Below are positions 5,839 to 12,868 of a stretch of 18,760 nt of DNA, piece after piece. How positions within the stretch are numbered: the stretch's first letter is position 1; the number at the start of each line of letters is the position of its first letter. The stretch comes from a bacterium (GTDB lineage: Bacteria; Patescibacteria; Dojkabacteria; SC72): the NCBI GenBank assembly GCA_029553845.1, contig JAKPKF010000179.1, positions 1-18,760 of the forward strand. Direction: 5' to 3'. The notes beneath the pieces are model-generated. The model saw nothing but the letters and a program-made list of their open reading frames with translations. It had not been told where the DNA came from and ran no database searches. The position numbers and the translations under genes are program-made.

Positions 5839-5909
5839 GGTGGATCTAAGAGATTCTAAAGAAGCTGAGCTCTGCGCAGGGTTTCTTTTAATCGTTTCTT
5901 AGGTCCACC
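5839..5909 (+). ncRNA. Long hairpin element behind the 101-residue gene
   Basis: GGTGGATCTAAGA (5839-5851) pairs without interruption with TCTTAGGTCCACC (5897-5909), 13 bp with one G-U. The helix continues inward through GATT/AATC (5852-5855, 5890-5893) and AAAGAA/TTCTTT (5858-5863, 5883-5888) with small bulges to an apical loop around CTGAGCTCTGCGCAG. No T tract follows. It occupies the same place relative to its gene as the element at 5306-5389. GGATGGT (5835-5841) could instead pair with ACCATCC (5923-5929) in the rplJ promoter spacer, so alternative folds are possible. Confidence 0.6.
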
Positions 5910-5919
5910 TGTAATTCCC

Positions 5920-5948
5920 TTGACCATCCCCTATCCTCCTGATATAAT
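5920..5948 (+). promoter_or_regulatory. Promoter of rplJ-rplL
   Basis: TTGACC (5920-5925), 17 bases, TATAAT (5943-5948), start near 5955. It is the same type as the rpmG operon promoter. The start falls just before the L10 leader. Confidence 0.8.
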
Positions 5949-5958
5949 CCACCTAGTA

Positions 5959-6003
5959 TTAACCAAAGAAACAAGGTATAAACATAAATCCTTGCGAGGT
6001 TAA
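5959..6003 (+). promoter_or_regulatory. L10 leader (autoregulatory L10-L12 binding site)
   Basis: TTAACC (5959-5964) pairs with GGTTAA (5998-6003). An asymmetric AAAGAAA / CGA internal loop follows, then CAAGG (5972-5976) pairs with CCTTG (5990-5994) closing a 13-nt loop. The paired strands ACCAAAGA and CTTGCGAGGTT match the conserved kink-turn-like core of the L10 leader family (consensus-like AACCAAAGAC and CCTGCCGAGGTT as I recall it). In this family the L10(L12)4 complex binds its own mRNA leader and represses translation. It is the first element of the rplJL mRNA, 30 bases before rplJ. Confidence 0.85.
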
Positions 6004-6033
6004 CATATACATTCAATTAAAAAATATATAAAT

Positions 6034-6555
6034 ATGTCTAAAACTCGTTCTCAGAAAACAGAGCTATTAGAGAAATATAAAGAGATACTGCAAAATAAAG
6101 AAGGATATTTCTTAATTAACTCTGACAAAGCAGATACACTAACAACAACTGGACTTAAAATACAGTTAAAAAATGTTGGCGCAAATATAACGATTGTAAA
6201 AAACAGTATATTTAAAGTAGCCCTACAAGAAACAGAACAACCTTTAAATACACAAACATTTGATGGACCTACAGCTATTATATACTTCGATGAAGATCCT
6301 ACAGCTCCTGCAAAATTAATAAAAGAAGTACAGAAAAAAACACAACTTTTTGATGCAAGAGGTGGAGTATATGAAGGAGAATTCTTAACTGCAGAGAAAG
6401 TTATGCAGTTAGCAGAAATACCTTCTAGAGAAGTATTACTTGGTAAATTACTTGGGACTATGTCAGCACCAGTATCTGGATTTATGAATGCGCTAACAGG
6501 AAATGTAAGAGGATTAACTTTGGTTCTAAAGGGCATCTCCGAAAAGAGTGCTTAA
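6034..6555 (+). CDS. rplJ: Large ribosomal subunit protein uL10
   Basis: A 173-residue protein of normal length. The N-terminal rRNA-binding domain includes SKTRSQKTELLEKYKEIL and the VKNSIFKVAL segment, followed by FDGPTAIIYFDEDP. The C-terminal helical region (about 127-173) carries the L12 dimers. uL10 anchors the stalk on 23S rRNA. It is translated from a leader carrying its own binding site, with an AT-only tract and no Shine-Dalgarno site directly before the ATG. rplL follows 40 bases later. Confidence 0.96.
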   Translation: MSKTRSQKTELLEKYKEILQNKEGYFLINSDKADTLTTTGLKIQLKNVGANITIVKNSIFKVALQETEQPLNTQTFDGPTAIIYFDEDPTAPAKLIKEVQKKTQLFDARGGVYEGEFLTAEKVMQLAEIPSREVLLGKLLGTMSAPVSGFMNALTGNVRGLTLVLKGISEKSA

Positions 6556-6595
6556 CCGAACATTATTTTGTATTTAATTTAAACATATATTAACC

Positions 6596-7000
6596 ATGGC
6601 AGACGAAAATACAAAGCTTCCAGAGCTATCTGAGAACTCAAAGAAAGTACTAGAGATAGTAGAGAAGATGAGTGTATTGGAACTTGCAGACCTTGTTAAG
6701 GTTATGGAAGATAAATTTGGAGTAAGCGCAGCAGCTCCTGTTGCAGTAGCAGCAGCTCCTGTTGAAGCAGCAGCTCCAGAAGAGGAGAAAACCATCTTCA
6801 ATATCGTCCTTAAAGAAGCAGGTGCAAACAAGATTGGAGTTATCAAGGTAGTAAGAGAGATAACTGAGCTCGGATTAAAAGAAGCTAAAGATCTTGTAGA
6901 TACAGCTCCTCAGACAGTAAAAGAGGGAGTCAAAAAAGAGGATGCAGAAGCATACAAGGCTAAATTCGAAGAAGCAGGTGCTACAGTAGAATTAGTATAA
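6596..7000 (+). CDS. rplL: Large ribosomal subunit protein bL12 (L7/L12)
   Basis: A 134-residue acidic protein. An N-terminal dimerisation helix region (to about residue 43) leads into an Ala/Pro-rich hinge (about 44-63) and then the globular C-terminal domain ([40 protein letters not shown]...) that recruits translation GTPases. It is slightly longer than usual because of an N-terminal extension [13 protein letters not shown]. It closes the rplJL transcript with a terminator; rpoB, the usual next gene, is absent. Confidence 0.97.
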   Translation: MADENTKLPELSENSKKVLEIVEKMSVLELADLVKVMEDKFGVSAAAPVAVAAAPVEAAAPEEEKTIFNIVLKEAGANKIGVIKVVREITELGLKEAKDLVDTAPQTVKEGVKKEDAEAYKAKFEEAGATVELV

Positions 7001-7025
7001 TTATATATTTAAGAATATATATAAG

Positions 7026-7050
7026 AAGAGCCACGAAAGTGGCTCTTTTT
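7026..7050 (+). terminator. Intrinsic terminator after rplL
   Basis: AAGAGCCAC (7026-7034), loop GAAA, then GTGGCTCTT (7039-7047) followed by T. A perfect 9-bp stem with a GNRA loop and a T tract, of the same design as the terminator after rplA. Confidence 0.92.
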
Positions 7051-7067
7051 GTTATCATTAACTCCCA

Positions 7068-7097
7068 TCGACAAAGCAATATCCGAAGAAGTATAAT
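7068..7097 (+). promoter_or_regulatory. Likely promoter of the ATP-grasp cassette
   Basis: TCGACA (7068-7073), 18 bases, TATAAT (7092-7097), start near 7104, about 35 nt before the first gene of the cassette. The region from the rplL terminator to 7139 holds no gene. Confidence 0.5.
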
Positions 7098-7138
7098 TAT
7101 ACTGAATCTGCCAATATATTAATTTATCAATATATCTA

Positions 7139-7807
7139 ATGGACTACACACCTTTTACTAAATGGGTACTGGACAATGGACTTTCAGAAAGAACCTTGGA
7201 ATTGCTTGTCGGCATAGCAATAGTAGCTACAATTGTAAGCTTGGCAAGATACCTTTTCGGATCTAAATCCTTTGGAATATATGCTCCAGTAATACTGGCT
7301 GTAGCATTTACATATACTGGATTGCGATATGGATTAGTAATAACTGCTATTGTTATAGTATCATCCCTACTTTCTTACCTCATACTAAGTAAAATTAGGA
7401 TGCACTATATTTCAAGGATGGCTATAAATTACTGTCTCATAATAATGTCCTTAATCATTTTCTTCATAATCGTACATAAATACAATCTTGGATTACCAAA
7501 TATGTCCTTAATACAACCACTAGCAATTATCTCCATTATTGGACTGTCAGATTTCTTTGCTAAACAACAAATTAAAAAAGGTTTTAAAACCTCCATACTA
7601 GTACTTGGAAGTACGCTAGTAATAGCTTCCATCGGTTGGTTTATCATAACTCGAGAAGCTATATCCACCTTCATGATTAACAATCTCTGGTTAATCCCAG
7701 CCTTAATTGTCATAAATATATTAATCGGACAATTCTCTGGCCTTAGATTTAAAGACATTGTGAGATTTAGAACCATTATCCAAGACGAAGAAAATGTTAA
7801 GAAGTAA
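7139..7807 (+). CDS. 7TM protein of the inactive-transglutaminase-associated type, without the transglutaminase domain
   Basis: A 222-residue protein that is almost entirely membrane segments (about 20-40, 46-64, 66-86, 93-113, 125-141, 150-169 and 178-198), ending in a short cytosolic tail FKDIVRFRTIIQDEE. The stretch GSKSFGIYAPVILAVAFTY and the following SRMAINYCLIIMSLI resemble the 7-transmembrane region that in proteobacteria is fused to an inactive transglutaminase domain (Pfam 7TM_transglut). Those fusions are encoded beside a RimK-like ATP-grasp ligase and a retropepsin-like protease. Here the transglutaminase part is missing. The frame overlaps the next gene, which encodes the ligase and protease parts, by 14 bases, suggesting translational coupling. 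Role unknown; possibly a membrane platform for the ligase or an exporter of its product. Confidence 0.8.
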   Translation: MDYTPFTKWVLDNGLSERTLELLVGIAIVATIVSLARYLFGSKSFGIYAPVILAVAFTYTGLRYGLVITAIVIVSSLLSYLILSKIRMHYISRMAINYCLIIMSLIIFFIIVHKYNLGLPNMSLIQPLAIISIIGLSDFFAKQQIKKGFKTSILVLGSTLVIASIGWFIITREAISTFMINNLWLIPALIVINILIGQFSGLRFKDIVRFRTIIQDEENVKK

Positions 7808-9254
7808 AAAAATAAAAGAGATATTGGGATTAAACAGACGAAATCAAGAATATATTCGTCCATTAAACTCCCCATCCTCTAAAAAAATTGCCGATAACAA
7901 AATCCTTACTAAGAAAGTACTCTCAAAGGAAGGGATAAACACACCTGAGGTATATAAACTAATTAGAACCAAAAAACAGCTTCAATTCTTAGACTTTGAA
8001 TCCTTACCAAACAGTTTCGTCATAAAACCAAACCAAGGAACTGGTGGTAATGGTATAGTTGTGCTCTATGGTAAAAAGAAAGGTCAGACAGCTTGGATAA
8101 GACCAAGTGGGGAGATAATGAGCACAAAGGACATTACAATGCACATAGAGAATATCCTTGAAGGAAGATACTCCATGGGTTCAAGAAAAGATATCGCGAT
8201 TATAGAGGAGAGAGTTAAAACAGATCCATTTCTTAAGCAGTACTCTTACAAAGGTGTTCCAGATATTAGAATAATTGGCTACAACCAAGTCCCCATAATG
8301 GCTATGATGAGACTTCCAACGAAAAAATCTAACGGTACAGCAAATTTACACTCCGGAGCAATATGTACAGGTATAGATATTAGCTCTGGCATAACCACCT
8401 ACTCTATGCATATACAGGATAAAAGTTTGATAAGCGACTCATACGAAATGATAGACTCAACACTAGATCTTAAAGAAAACAAAAAGCTTGCAGGTATCCA
8501 AATCCCTTACTGGGAGCAAATACTTGAGATAGCTGTTAAGTGTCAAAAAGCTAGCAAATTAGGATATATCGGAGTAGACATAGCCCTAGATGCAGAAAAA
8601 GGACCAATTGTTTTTGAATTAAATGCTAGACCAGGTCTTGGTATACAAGTAGCAAACCAAGCAGGACTAAGATGGAGGCTTGAGAAAGTAAAAGATATTG
8701 AAATTAAAAGTATGAAGCACGGTATAAGAGTAGCTAAAAATCTCTTCGGTGGAGAGGTTGAGGAGAGTATAGAGGCTATTAGTGGAAGGAAGGTAGTAAA
8801 TATCAACGAAAAAATCTTTCTCTACTATAAGACACCTGTATCTAAGAAGAAAAATGACCCTCAGAATCGTGAAGCCATAAGAGTATTTGTAGATACAGGC
8901 CTAATAACCTCTCGTATAAACAAAACCCTAGCTTCCAGAATAGGCTTTTTTGAAGCTATTAAGTACTTCTATTCACTTCCCATTCCAGATAAGTTTGAAA
9001 GCTTCAAAGATGCTCAGGAGTACATAGATTCTAACCAAACAACCATTATAGGTCACCCGGACATTCTTAGAGTCGCTAAAATTGTAGAAGAGGGTACCAT
9101 AAAGATCAGACCCGTCATATGCGTACATACCAAAATAGCCAACGAAGAGAAAGAAATAGAGATGGTAGTAACAGAAGATACCACATATAATGTAGTAATA
9201 GGAAGAAATGAACTTAAAGGATACTTAATAGATACATCTAAGACATTTACATAG
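7794..9254 (+). CDS. Alpha-L-glutamate ligase-like ATP-grasp fused to a retropepsin-like domain
   Basis: A 486-residue protein. Residues 1-300 match the alpha-L-glutamate ligase-related family as I know it (TIGR02291, RimK-related): NRRNQEYI near 14, ATP-binding FVIKPNQGTGGNG (75-87, Lys78), GVPDIRI (154-160), MMRLPT, ANLHSGAICTGID, and Mg2+ residues Asp262, Glu275 and Asn277 in FELNARPGLGIQ. Such enzymes form amide bonds through acyl-phosphates. Residues about 330-486 form a second domain with FVDTGLITSRI (Asp367-Thr-Gly) and the closing motif NVVIGRNELKGYLIDTS (466-482), matching retropepsin-like proteins of the RimB / 'ATP-dependent zinc protease' type (PF05618). These two activities are normally separate neighbouring genes; here they are one chain. 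The substrate is unknown. Start overlaps the 7TM gene. Confidence 0.85.
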   Translation: MLRSKKIKEILGLNRRNQEYIRPLNSPSSKKIADNKILTKKVLSKEGINTPEVYKLIRTKKQLQFLDFESLPNSFVIKPNQGTGGNGIVVLYGKKKGQTAWIRPSGEIMSTKDITMHIENILEGRYSMGSRKDIAIIEERVKTDPFLKQYSYKGVPDIRIIGYNQVPIMAMMRLPTKKSNGTANLHSGAICTGIDISSGITTYSMHIQDKSLISDSYEMIDSTLDLKENKKLAGIQIPYWEQILEIAVKCQKASKLGYIGVDIALDAEKGPIVFELNARPGLGIQVANQAGLRWRLEKVKDIEIKSMKHGIRVAKNLFGGEVEESIEAISGRKVVNINEKIFLYYKTPVSKKKNDPQNREAIRVFVDTGLITSRINKTLASRIGFFEAIKYFYSLPIPDKFESFKDAQEYIDSNQTTIIGHPDILRVAKIVEEGTIKIRPVICVHTKIANEEKEIEMVVTEDTTYNVVIGRNELKGYLIDTSKTFT

Positions 9255-9255
9255 T

Positions 9256-10248
9256 ATGAAAAAATACGAACAATATTTAAAAGAAGCAGGAAATGTACAT
9301 TTGGCTTACTATCTAGAAGCTGCAGATGAGCTCGGTATAGAGTATGAAATTGTTGTGCGTAGCCTACTTGCTAGATTTACATACCAGGGAAAACATTGGT
9401 TCATAATTAACACCGTTACTCCACTAACTCCATCCCCAGGAACTACCATAGCAAAAAGAAAATACCTTACAAACCTTGTACTTAGTAGAGCAGATATAGA
9501 TGTACCTAGACAACAAGCTCTTGGCAGTGCTATAGATGCCATCAAATTCTTTAATAAATACAAAAATATCGTCATTAAACCATCACAACAGCTAGGAGGC
9601 ATTGGTATCACCATGCTTCCAGAAACAGAAGAGCAGGTAATTGAAGCATATGAGAGTGCATTCCAAAAAAGCAATGCAAAAGGAGCAGTAAAAGTGCTAG
9701 GCGAAGAATTCATAAAAGGAGAAAATTACAGATTCCTAGTAGTTGGTGATCAAGTCGTAGGAATAGTATGGAGAAGAGCACCAACAGTTATTGGCAATAG
9801 TAAAAACACTATAAGAGAACTAATCGATATTAAAAACAAAGAACGCCGAATGCTTGTTCTTAAGCCAATTCCAATAGATACAGAAGTAGAGATAAGACTA
9901 CGAAACCAAGAACTTACCCTTGATTCCATTCCAGAGGAAGGCAAAGAGATTGTTCTTAGATATAACTGCAACCTAACCACTGGTGGGACTACAGAAGAAT
10001 GTTCTTCCATCGTCGACCCATACTACAAACAACTTGCAATCTCAGCAATCAAAGAACTTGGTCTTGAATTTGGTGGCGTAGATATCATTGCACAGGATAT
10101 TACAAAACAAGATAAGTGTGGCATTAACGAAATAAACTACAACCCAGGTCTTAGATTACATTACAAGGTAAATAAAGGCCAAATTGTGAGAGTCGCAATC
10201 CCCATAATGGAATACATCAGAGACAAATATATAAATTTAGTCAAATAA
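9256..10248 (+). CDS. Cyanophycin-synthetase-like ATP-grasp ligase (ATP-grasp module only)
   Basis: A 330-residue protein. ATP-grasp features: IVIKPSQQLGGIGITM (105-120, Lys108), EEFIKGENYRFLVVGDQVVGIVWRRAP with VIGNSKNTIRELI (150-190), NLTTGGTTEECSSIVDP (239-255), GGVDII (Asp276), and the metal site INEINYNPGLRLHY (Glu292, Asn294). These are the hallmarks of the ATP-grasp module of cyanophycin synthetase (CphA) and related GshF/GshAB modules. The Mur-ligase domain and most of the N-terminal domain of CphA are absent. It should ligate an amino acid to a carboxylate using ATP, but cannot carry out the full CphA cycle. It starts one base after the stop of the preceding gene and is paralogous to the next one. 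Confidence 0.85.
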   Translation: MKKYEQYLKEAGNVHLAYYLEAADELGIEYEIVVRSLLARFTYQGKHWFIINTVTPLTPSPGTTIAKRKYLTNLVLSRADIDVPRQQALGSAIDAIKFFNKYKNIVIKPSQQLGGIGITMLPETEEQVIEAYESAFQKSNAKGAVKVLGEEFIKGENYRFLVVGDQVVGIVWRRAPTVIGNSKNTIRELIDIKNKERRMLVLKPIPIDTEVEIRLRNQELTLDSIPEEGKEIVLRYNCNLTTGGTTEECSSIVDPYYKQLAISAIKELGLEFGGVDIIAQDITKQDKCGINEINYNPGLRLHYKVNKGQIVRVAIPIMEYIRDKYINLVK

Positions 10249-10250
10249 AT

Positions 10251-11924
10251 ATGGTAAAAGTATTACAAGGATTAAATCTAGAAAACAAAACCTCTGTAAT
10301 AGAGATTAATGCAATTAAAACAGACAACCTTGAAAAACTTCTCCAATTAATACACTCCTTCCACCCAATATTCCTGGAAGAATACAAATACGAAGAAAAT
10401 ACACTTAAAATCTACTCTAACCTACCATTTCTCTGGGAAGAATTAGGTAAAGTACTAGAACAGGATTTACCATACAACAAAACATTAGAGCAATGCCTAG
10501 AAATTATTAAGCTCCGAGTCTCCTCTATGTCCACCATACCCCTACTCTTTGCAGCACACAAGCTTGGCTACGAAACAACTCCAACGATGACAAAGAATGA
10601 ATCATTAACATACACACCCTCTTTTAACCGACACTACACAGTAGGATGTGGAAAAGGTTCTGAGATTATCTACTCCATATCCTCTTCAAAAGATTCTAAG
10701 ATTGCAAAAGAGATCCAAAGAGATAAATGGTCAAGCAATCTTGTCATTGAAAAATTAGGACTACCCCTTCCAGCTTGGGAAATCATAGATTCATTTACCG
10801 AGATAGAAGAAATCTGGAAACGCTTTGACAAACCAGTAGTTATTAAACCAACTGGTCTAACTGGAGGCAGTGGTGTTTGCATAGGAATTAAAACGATTGA
10901 AGAAGCAAAAGAAGCATATAAATATGCCAAACAAGTGATAGATGCCAAAATCAGAAAAGATTGGCAAACCAAAGTAATGATACAAGAACAGGTAAGCGGG
11001 GAAGATTACAGGCTTTTAGTTATAGATGGCCATTTAGAAGTAGTCACAAAGAGAATCCCTGCATTTGTAATTGGAAATGGTAAAGACACAATAACAAAGC
11101 TCATAGAAGATACAAACAAAGACCCAAGAAGAGATACAACAAGTCCAGCACACACATTAAAACCAATTGAAATTGACCAACCACTAAGAGCATATCTTAA
11201 AGAACAAAATCTTGAACTAGATTCAATCCCTGACAAAGATCAAAAAATCCCTGTTAGAAAAGTTGCAAGCATGAGCCAAGGAGGTATAACCGAAGACTTC
11301 ACAGATAAAGTCGGCCCAGAGATTAAAAGCATTGTAGAGAGCATCGCCTCTTCTATCCATGCCTTTGCATTAGGTGTAGATGTAATGTGCAATGATATTT
11401 CAAAACCTCTTACTAAAGATAATGGGGCTATCTTGGAAATTAACACTATGCCGGAAGCATATCTTAATCTCTTCCCAGTAATTGGCCCAGATAGAGGATA
11501 TGTTGCAGATACATATATTAAAAAGCTCCTCACAAACAACAAAACAAAGAAAATTGTAGTCATAGGTCATTCTTCCTACGATATCCCCACTACATTAAAA
11601 CAGAAAACACTTCTTTCTTCCTACCTTCGAGACGAAGATACAGTAGGAGAATACAAAGATGGTGAGATAAGAATAAATTCTTTAACATTAAATAAAGGAT
11701 TGACAAAAAGACAGGGTATGGAATCACTTAAACTCAACGCATCTTTAGATGCAATCATAATTCACCACAGAAATTGGGAGGAAGTGAAAAAAGATGGTCT
11801 AGGATTAAATAAAATAGACCTACTAATGATAGAATCTTCCCTAAAGGAGAATTCGGAATACATGAAGATAATAAAAAAATACAAACGAAAAGGATTAATA
11901 TCTAAAATAAAAATATTCCAATAA
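10251..11924 (+). CDS. Cyanophycin-synthetase-like ATP-grasp protein with a degenerate Mur-ligase-like tail
   Basis: A 557-residue protein in three parts. Residues 1-150 resemble the N-terminal region before the CphA ATP-grasp. Residues about 155-425 are the ATP-grasp: VVIKPTGLTGGSGV (196-209, Lys199), EQVSGEDYRLLVIDG, FVIGNGKDTI, SMSQGGITEDFTD, GVDVMCNDI (Asp377) and AILEINTMP (Glu396, Asn398). Residues about 433-535 look like the start of a CphA Mur-ligase domain: VGEYKDGEIRINSLTLNKG and LDAIIIHHRNWEEVKKDGLG line up by eye with the region after the CphA P-loop. The P-loop GTNGKTT is replaced by GHSSYDIPTT and the rest of the Mur domain is absent. The tail is therefore unlikely to bind ATP. 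It overlaps the next start by one base (TAATG). Confidence 0.82.
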   Translation: MVKVLQGLNLENKTSVIEINAIKTDNLEKLLQLIHSFHPIFLEEYKYEENTLKIYSNLPFLWEELGKVLEQDLPYNKTLEQCLEIIKLRVSSMSTIPLLFAAHKLGYETTPTMTKNESLTYTPSFNRHYTVGCGKGSEIIYSISSSKDSKIAKEIQRDKWSSNLVIEKLGLPLPAWEIIDSFTEIEEIWKRFDKPVVIKPTGLTGGSGVCIGIKTIEEAKEAYKYAKQVIDAKIRKDWQTKVMIQEQVSGEDYRLLVIDGHLEVVTKRIPAFVIGNGKDTITKLIEDTNKDPRRDTTSPAHTLKPIEIDQPLRAYLKEQNLELDSIPDKDQKIPVRKVASMSQGGITEDFTDKVGPEIKSIVESIASSIHAFALGVDVMCNDISKPLTKDNGAILEINTMPEAYLNLFPVIGPDRGYVADTYIKKLLTNNKTKKIVVIGHSSYDIPTTLKQKTLLSSYLRDEDTVGEYKDGEIRINSLTLNKGLTKRQGMESLKLNASLDAIIIHHRNWEEVKKDGLGLNKIDLLMIESSLKENSEYMKIIKKYKRKGLISKIKIFQ

Positions 11925-12868
11925 TGAAATATCTAGTCATAGATAAAAGACCAAGGATTAAAAACATAGAAATACCCACTGCTTCTTCTCGAATATTGGA
12001 GGAGTTAAAAAAGAAAGATATACCAGCAGATTTTGTTTACAATGATGAAATAGAGATCCTTTTCATGGATGGTTCCACACAAATCAAGGCTAAGGGAATA
12101 GATGTAAAGGAGTACACACACATTATTTTCAGAGGTCATGCACTTCATAACGATAAGCAGTATGCACTCAAAAGATACATAATAGACTACATTGAGCAAC
12201 ATAACAGTGACAACCCAGAAAAAAAAGTGCTCATACAAAATTCCAAAGCAATTAAAAAATTACCATATTACAATAAGATAGCCATTTCTTTGCTATGTTC
12301 ACAATATAACCTCCCCTATTTTCAGACATATTACAGAACAGATGGTAAATATCTAGAACCAAGAGATATGTTACAAGAGTATCCTCTAATCATCAAGGAG
12401 TATGCTGGTATTAATAGAATAGAGATAATAGATGGGGAAGAGAAAATTAAAAAGAATGTTTTCAAATTAGAAAAAGATGAAGATTTTGAACAGGATGGAT
12501 TGAAAGAACAGGATTTAAGTAATTTCTTTTTACAGGAATTCTCTAGTACCGCAGAGGATTACAGAATATTTGTTAAATTAGGAAAGGTTATTGGTGGATG
12601 GAAAAGAACAGCATCAAAAGGATTTATGACAGTAAATAAGGGGATATACGAGACATATAATGAACCAAATGAACAGATGAGAGAGATAGCAGAGAAGATG
12701 GCAAATATACTAGAGGCTGATTTTATGGCTGTGGATTTTATGTATATGAATGGTAAACCATGTATACAGGAAATAAGCTTACATCCAGGGTTTAAAGCCT
12801 ACGAGACAAAGATAAAGGGAGAGCATATTAATATAGCTGAAGCTATAATTGATGCATTCTCAGATTAA
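11924..12868 (+). CDS. Atypical RimK-like ATP-grasp protein
   Basis: A 314-residue protein. The N-terminal 100 residues are pre-ATP-grasp-like (MKYLVIDKRP, THIIFRG). The ATP-grasp shows YYNKIAISLLCSQYNLPYFQTYY (115-137), LIIKEYAGINRI (Lys158), FLQEFSSTAEDYRIFVKLGKVIGGWKR (202-227), ADFMAVDFMY (Asp271) and IQEISLHPGF (Glu283). Two things are odd: the glycine-rich loop after the lysine is replaced by KEYAGINRI, and the usual Mg2+-binding Asn two residues after Glu283 is Ser285. It may be a divergent active ligase or a non-catalytic partner. Last gene of the cassette; its stop overlaps the stop of the convergent DUF1704 gene by 3 bases, with no terminator between them. Confidence 0.78.
   Translation: MKYLVIDKRPRIKNIEIPTASSRILEELKKKDIPADFVYNDEIEILFMDGSTQIKAKGIDVKEYTHIIFRGHALHNDKQYALKRYIIDYIEQHNSDNPEKKVLIQNSKAIKKLPYYNKIAISLLCSQYNLPYFQTYYRTDGKYLEPRDMLQEYPLIIKEYAGINRIEIIDGEEKIKKNVFKLEKDEDFEQDGLKEQDLSNFFLQEFSSTAEDYRIFVKLGKVIGGWKRTASKGFMTVNKGIYETYNEPNEQMREIAEKMANILEADFMAVDFMYMNGKPCIQEISLHPGFKAYETKIKGEHINIAEAIIDAFSD

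Noticed and set aside
9256..11924. Calling the pair cyanophycin synthetase
   Set aside because: Neither protein has a complete Mur-ligase domain, which CphA needs; only the ATP-grasp parts match well.
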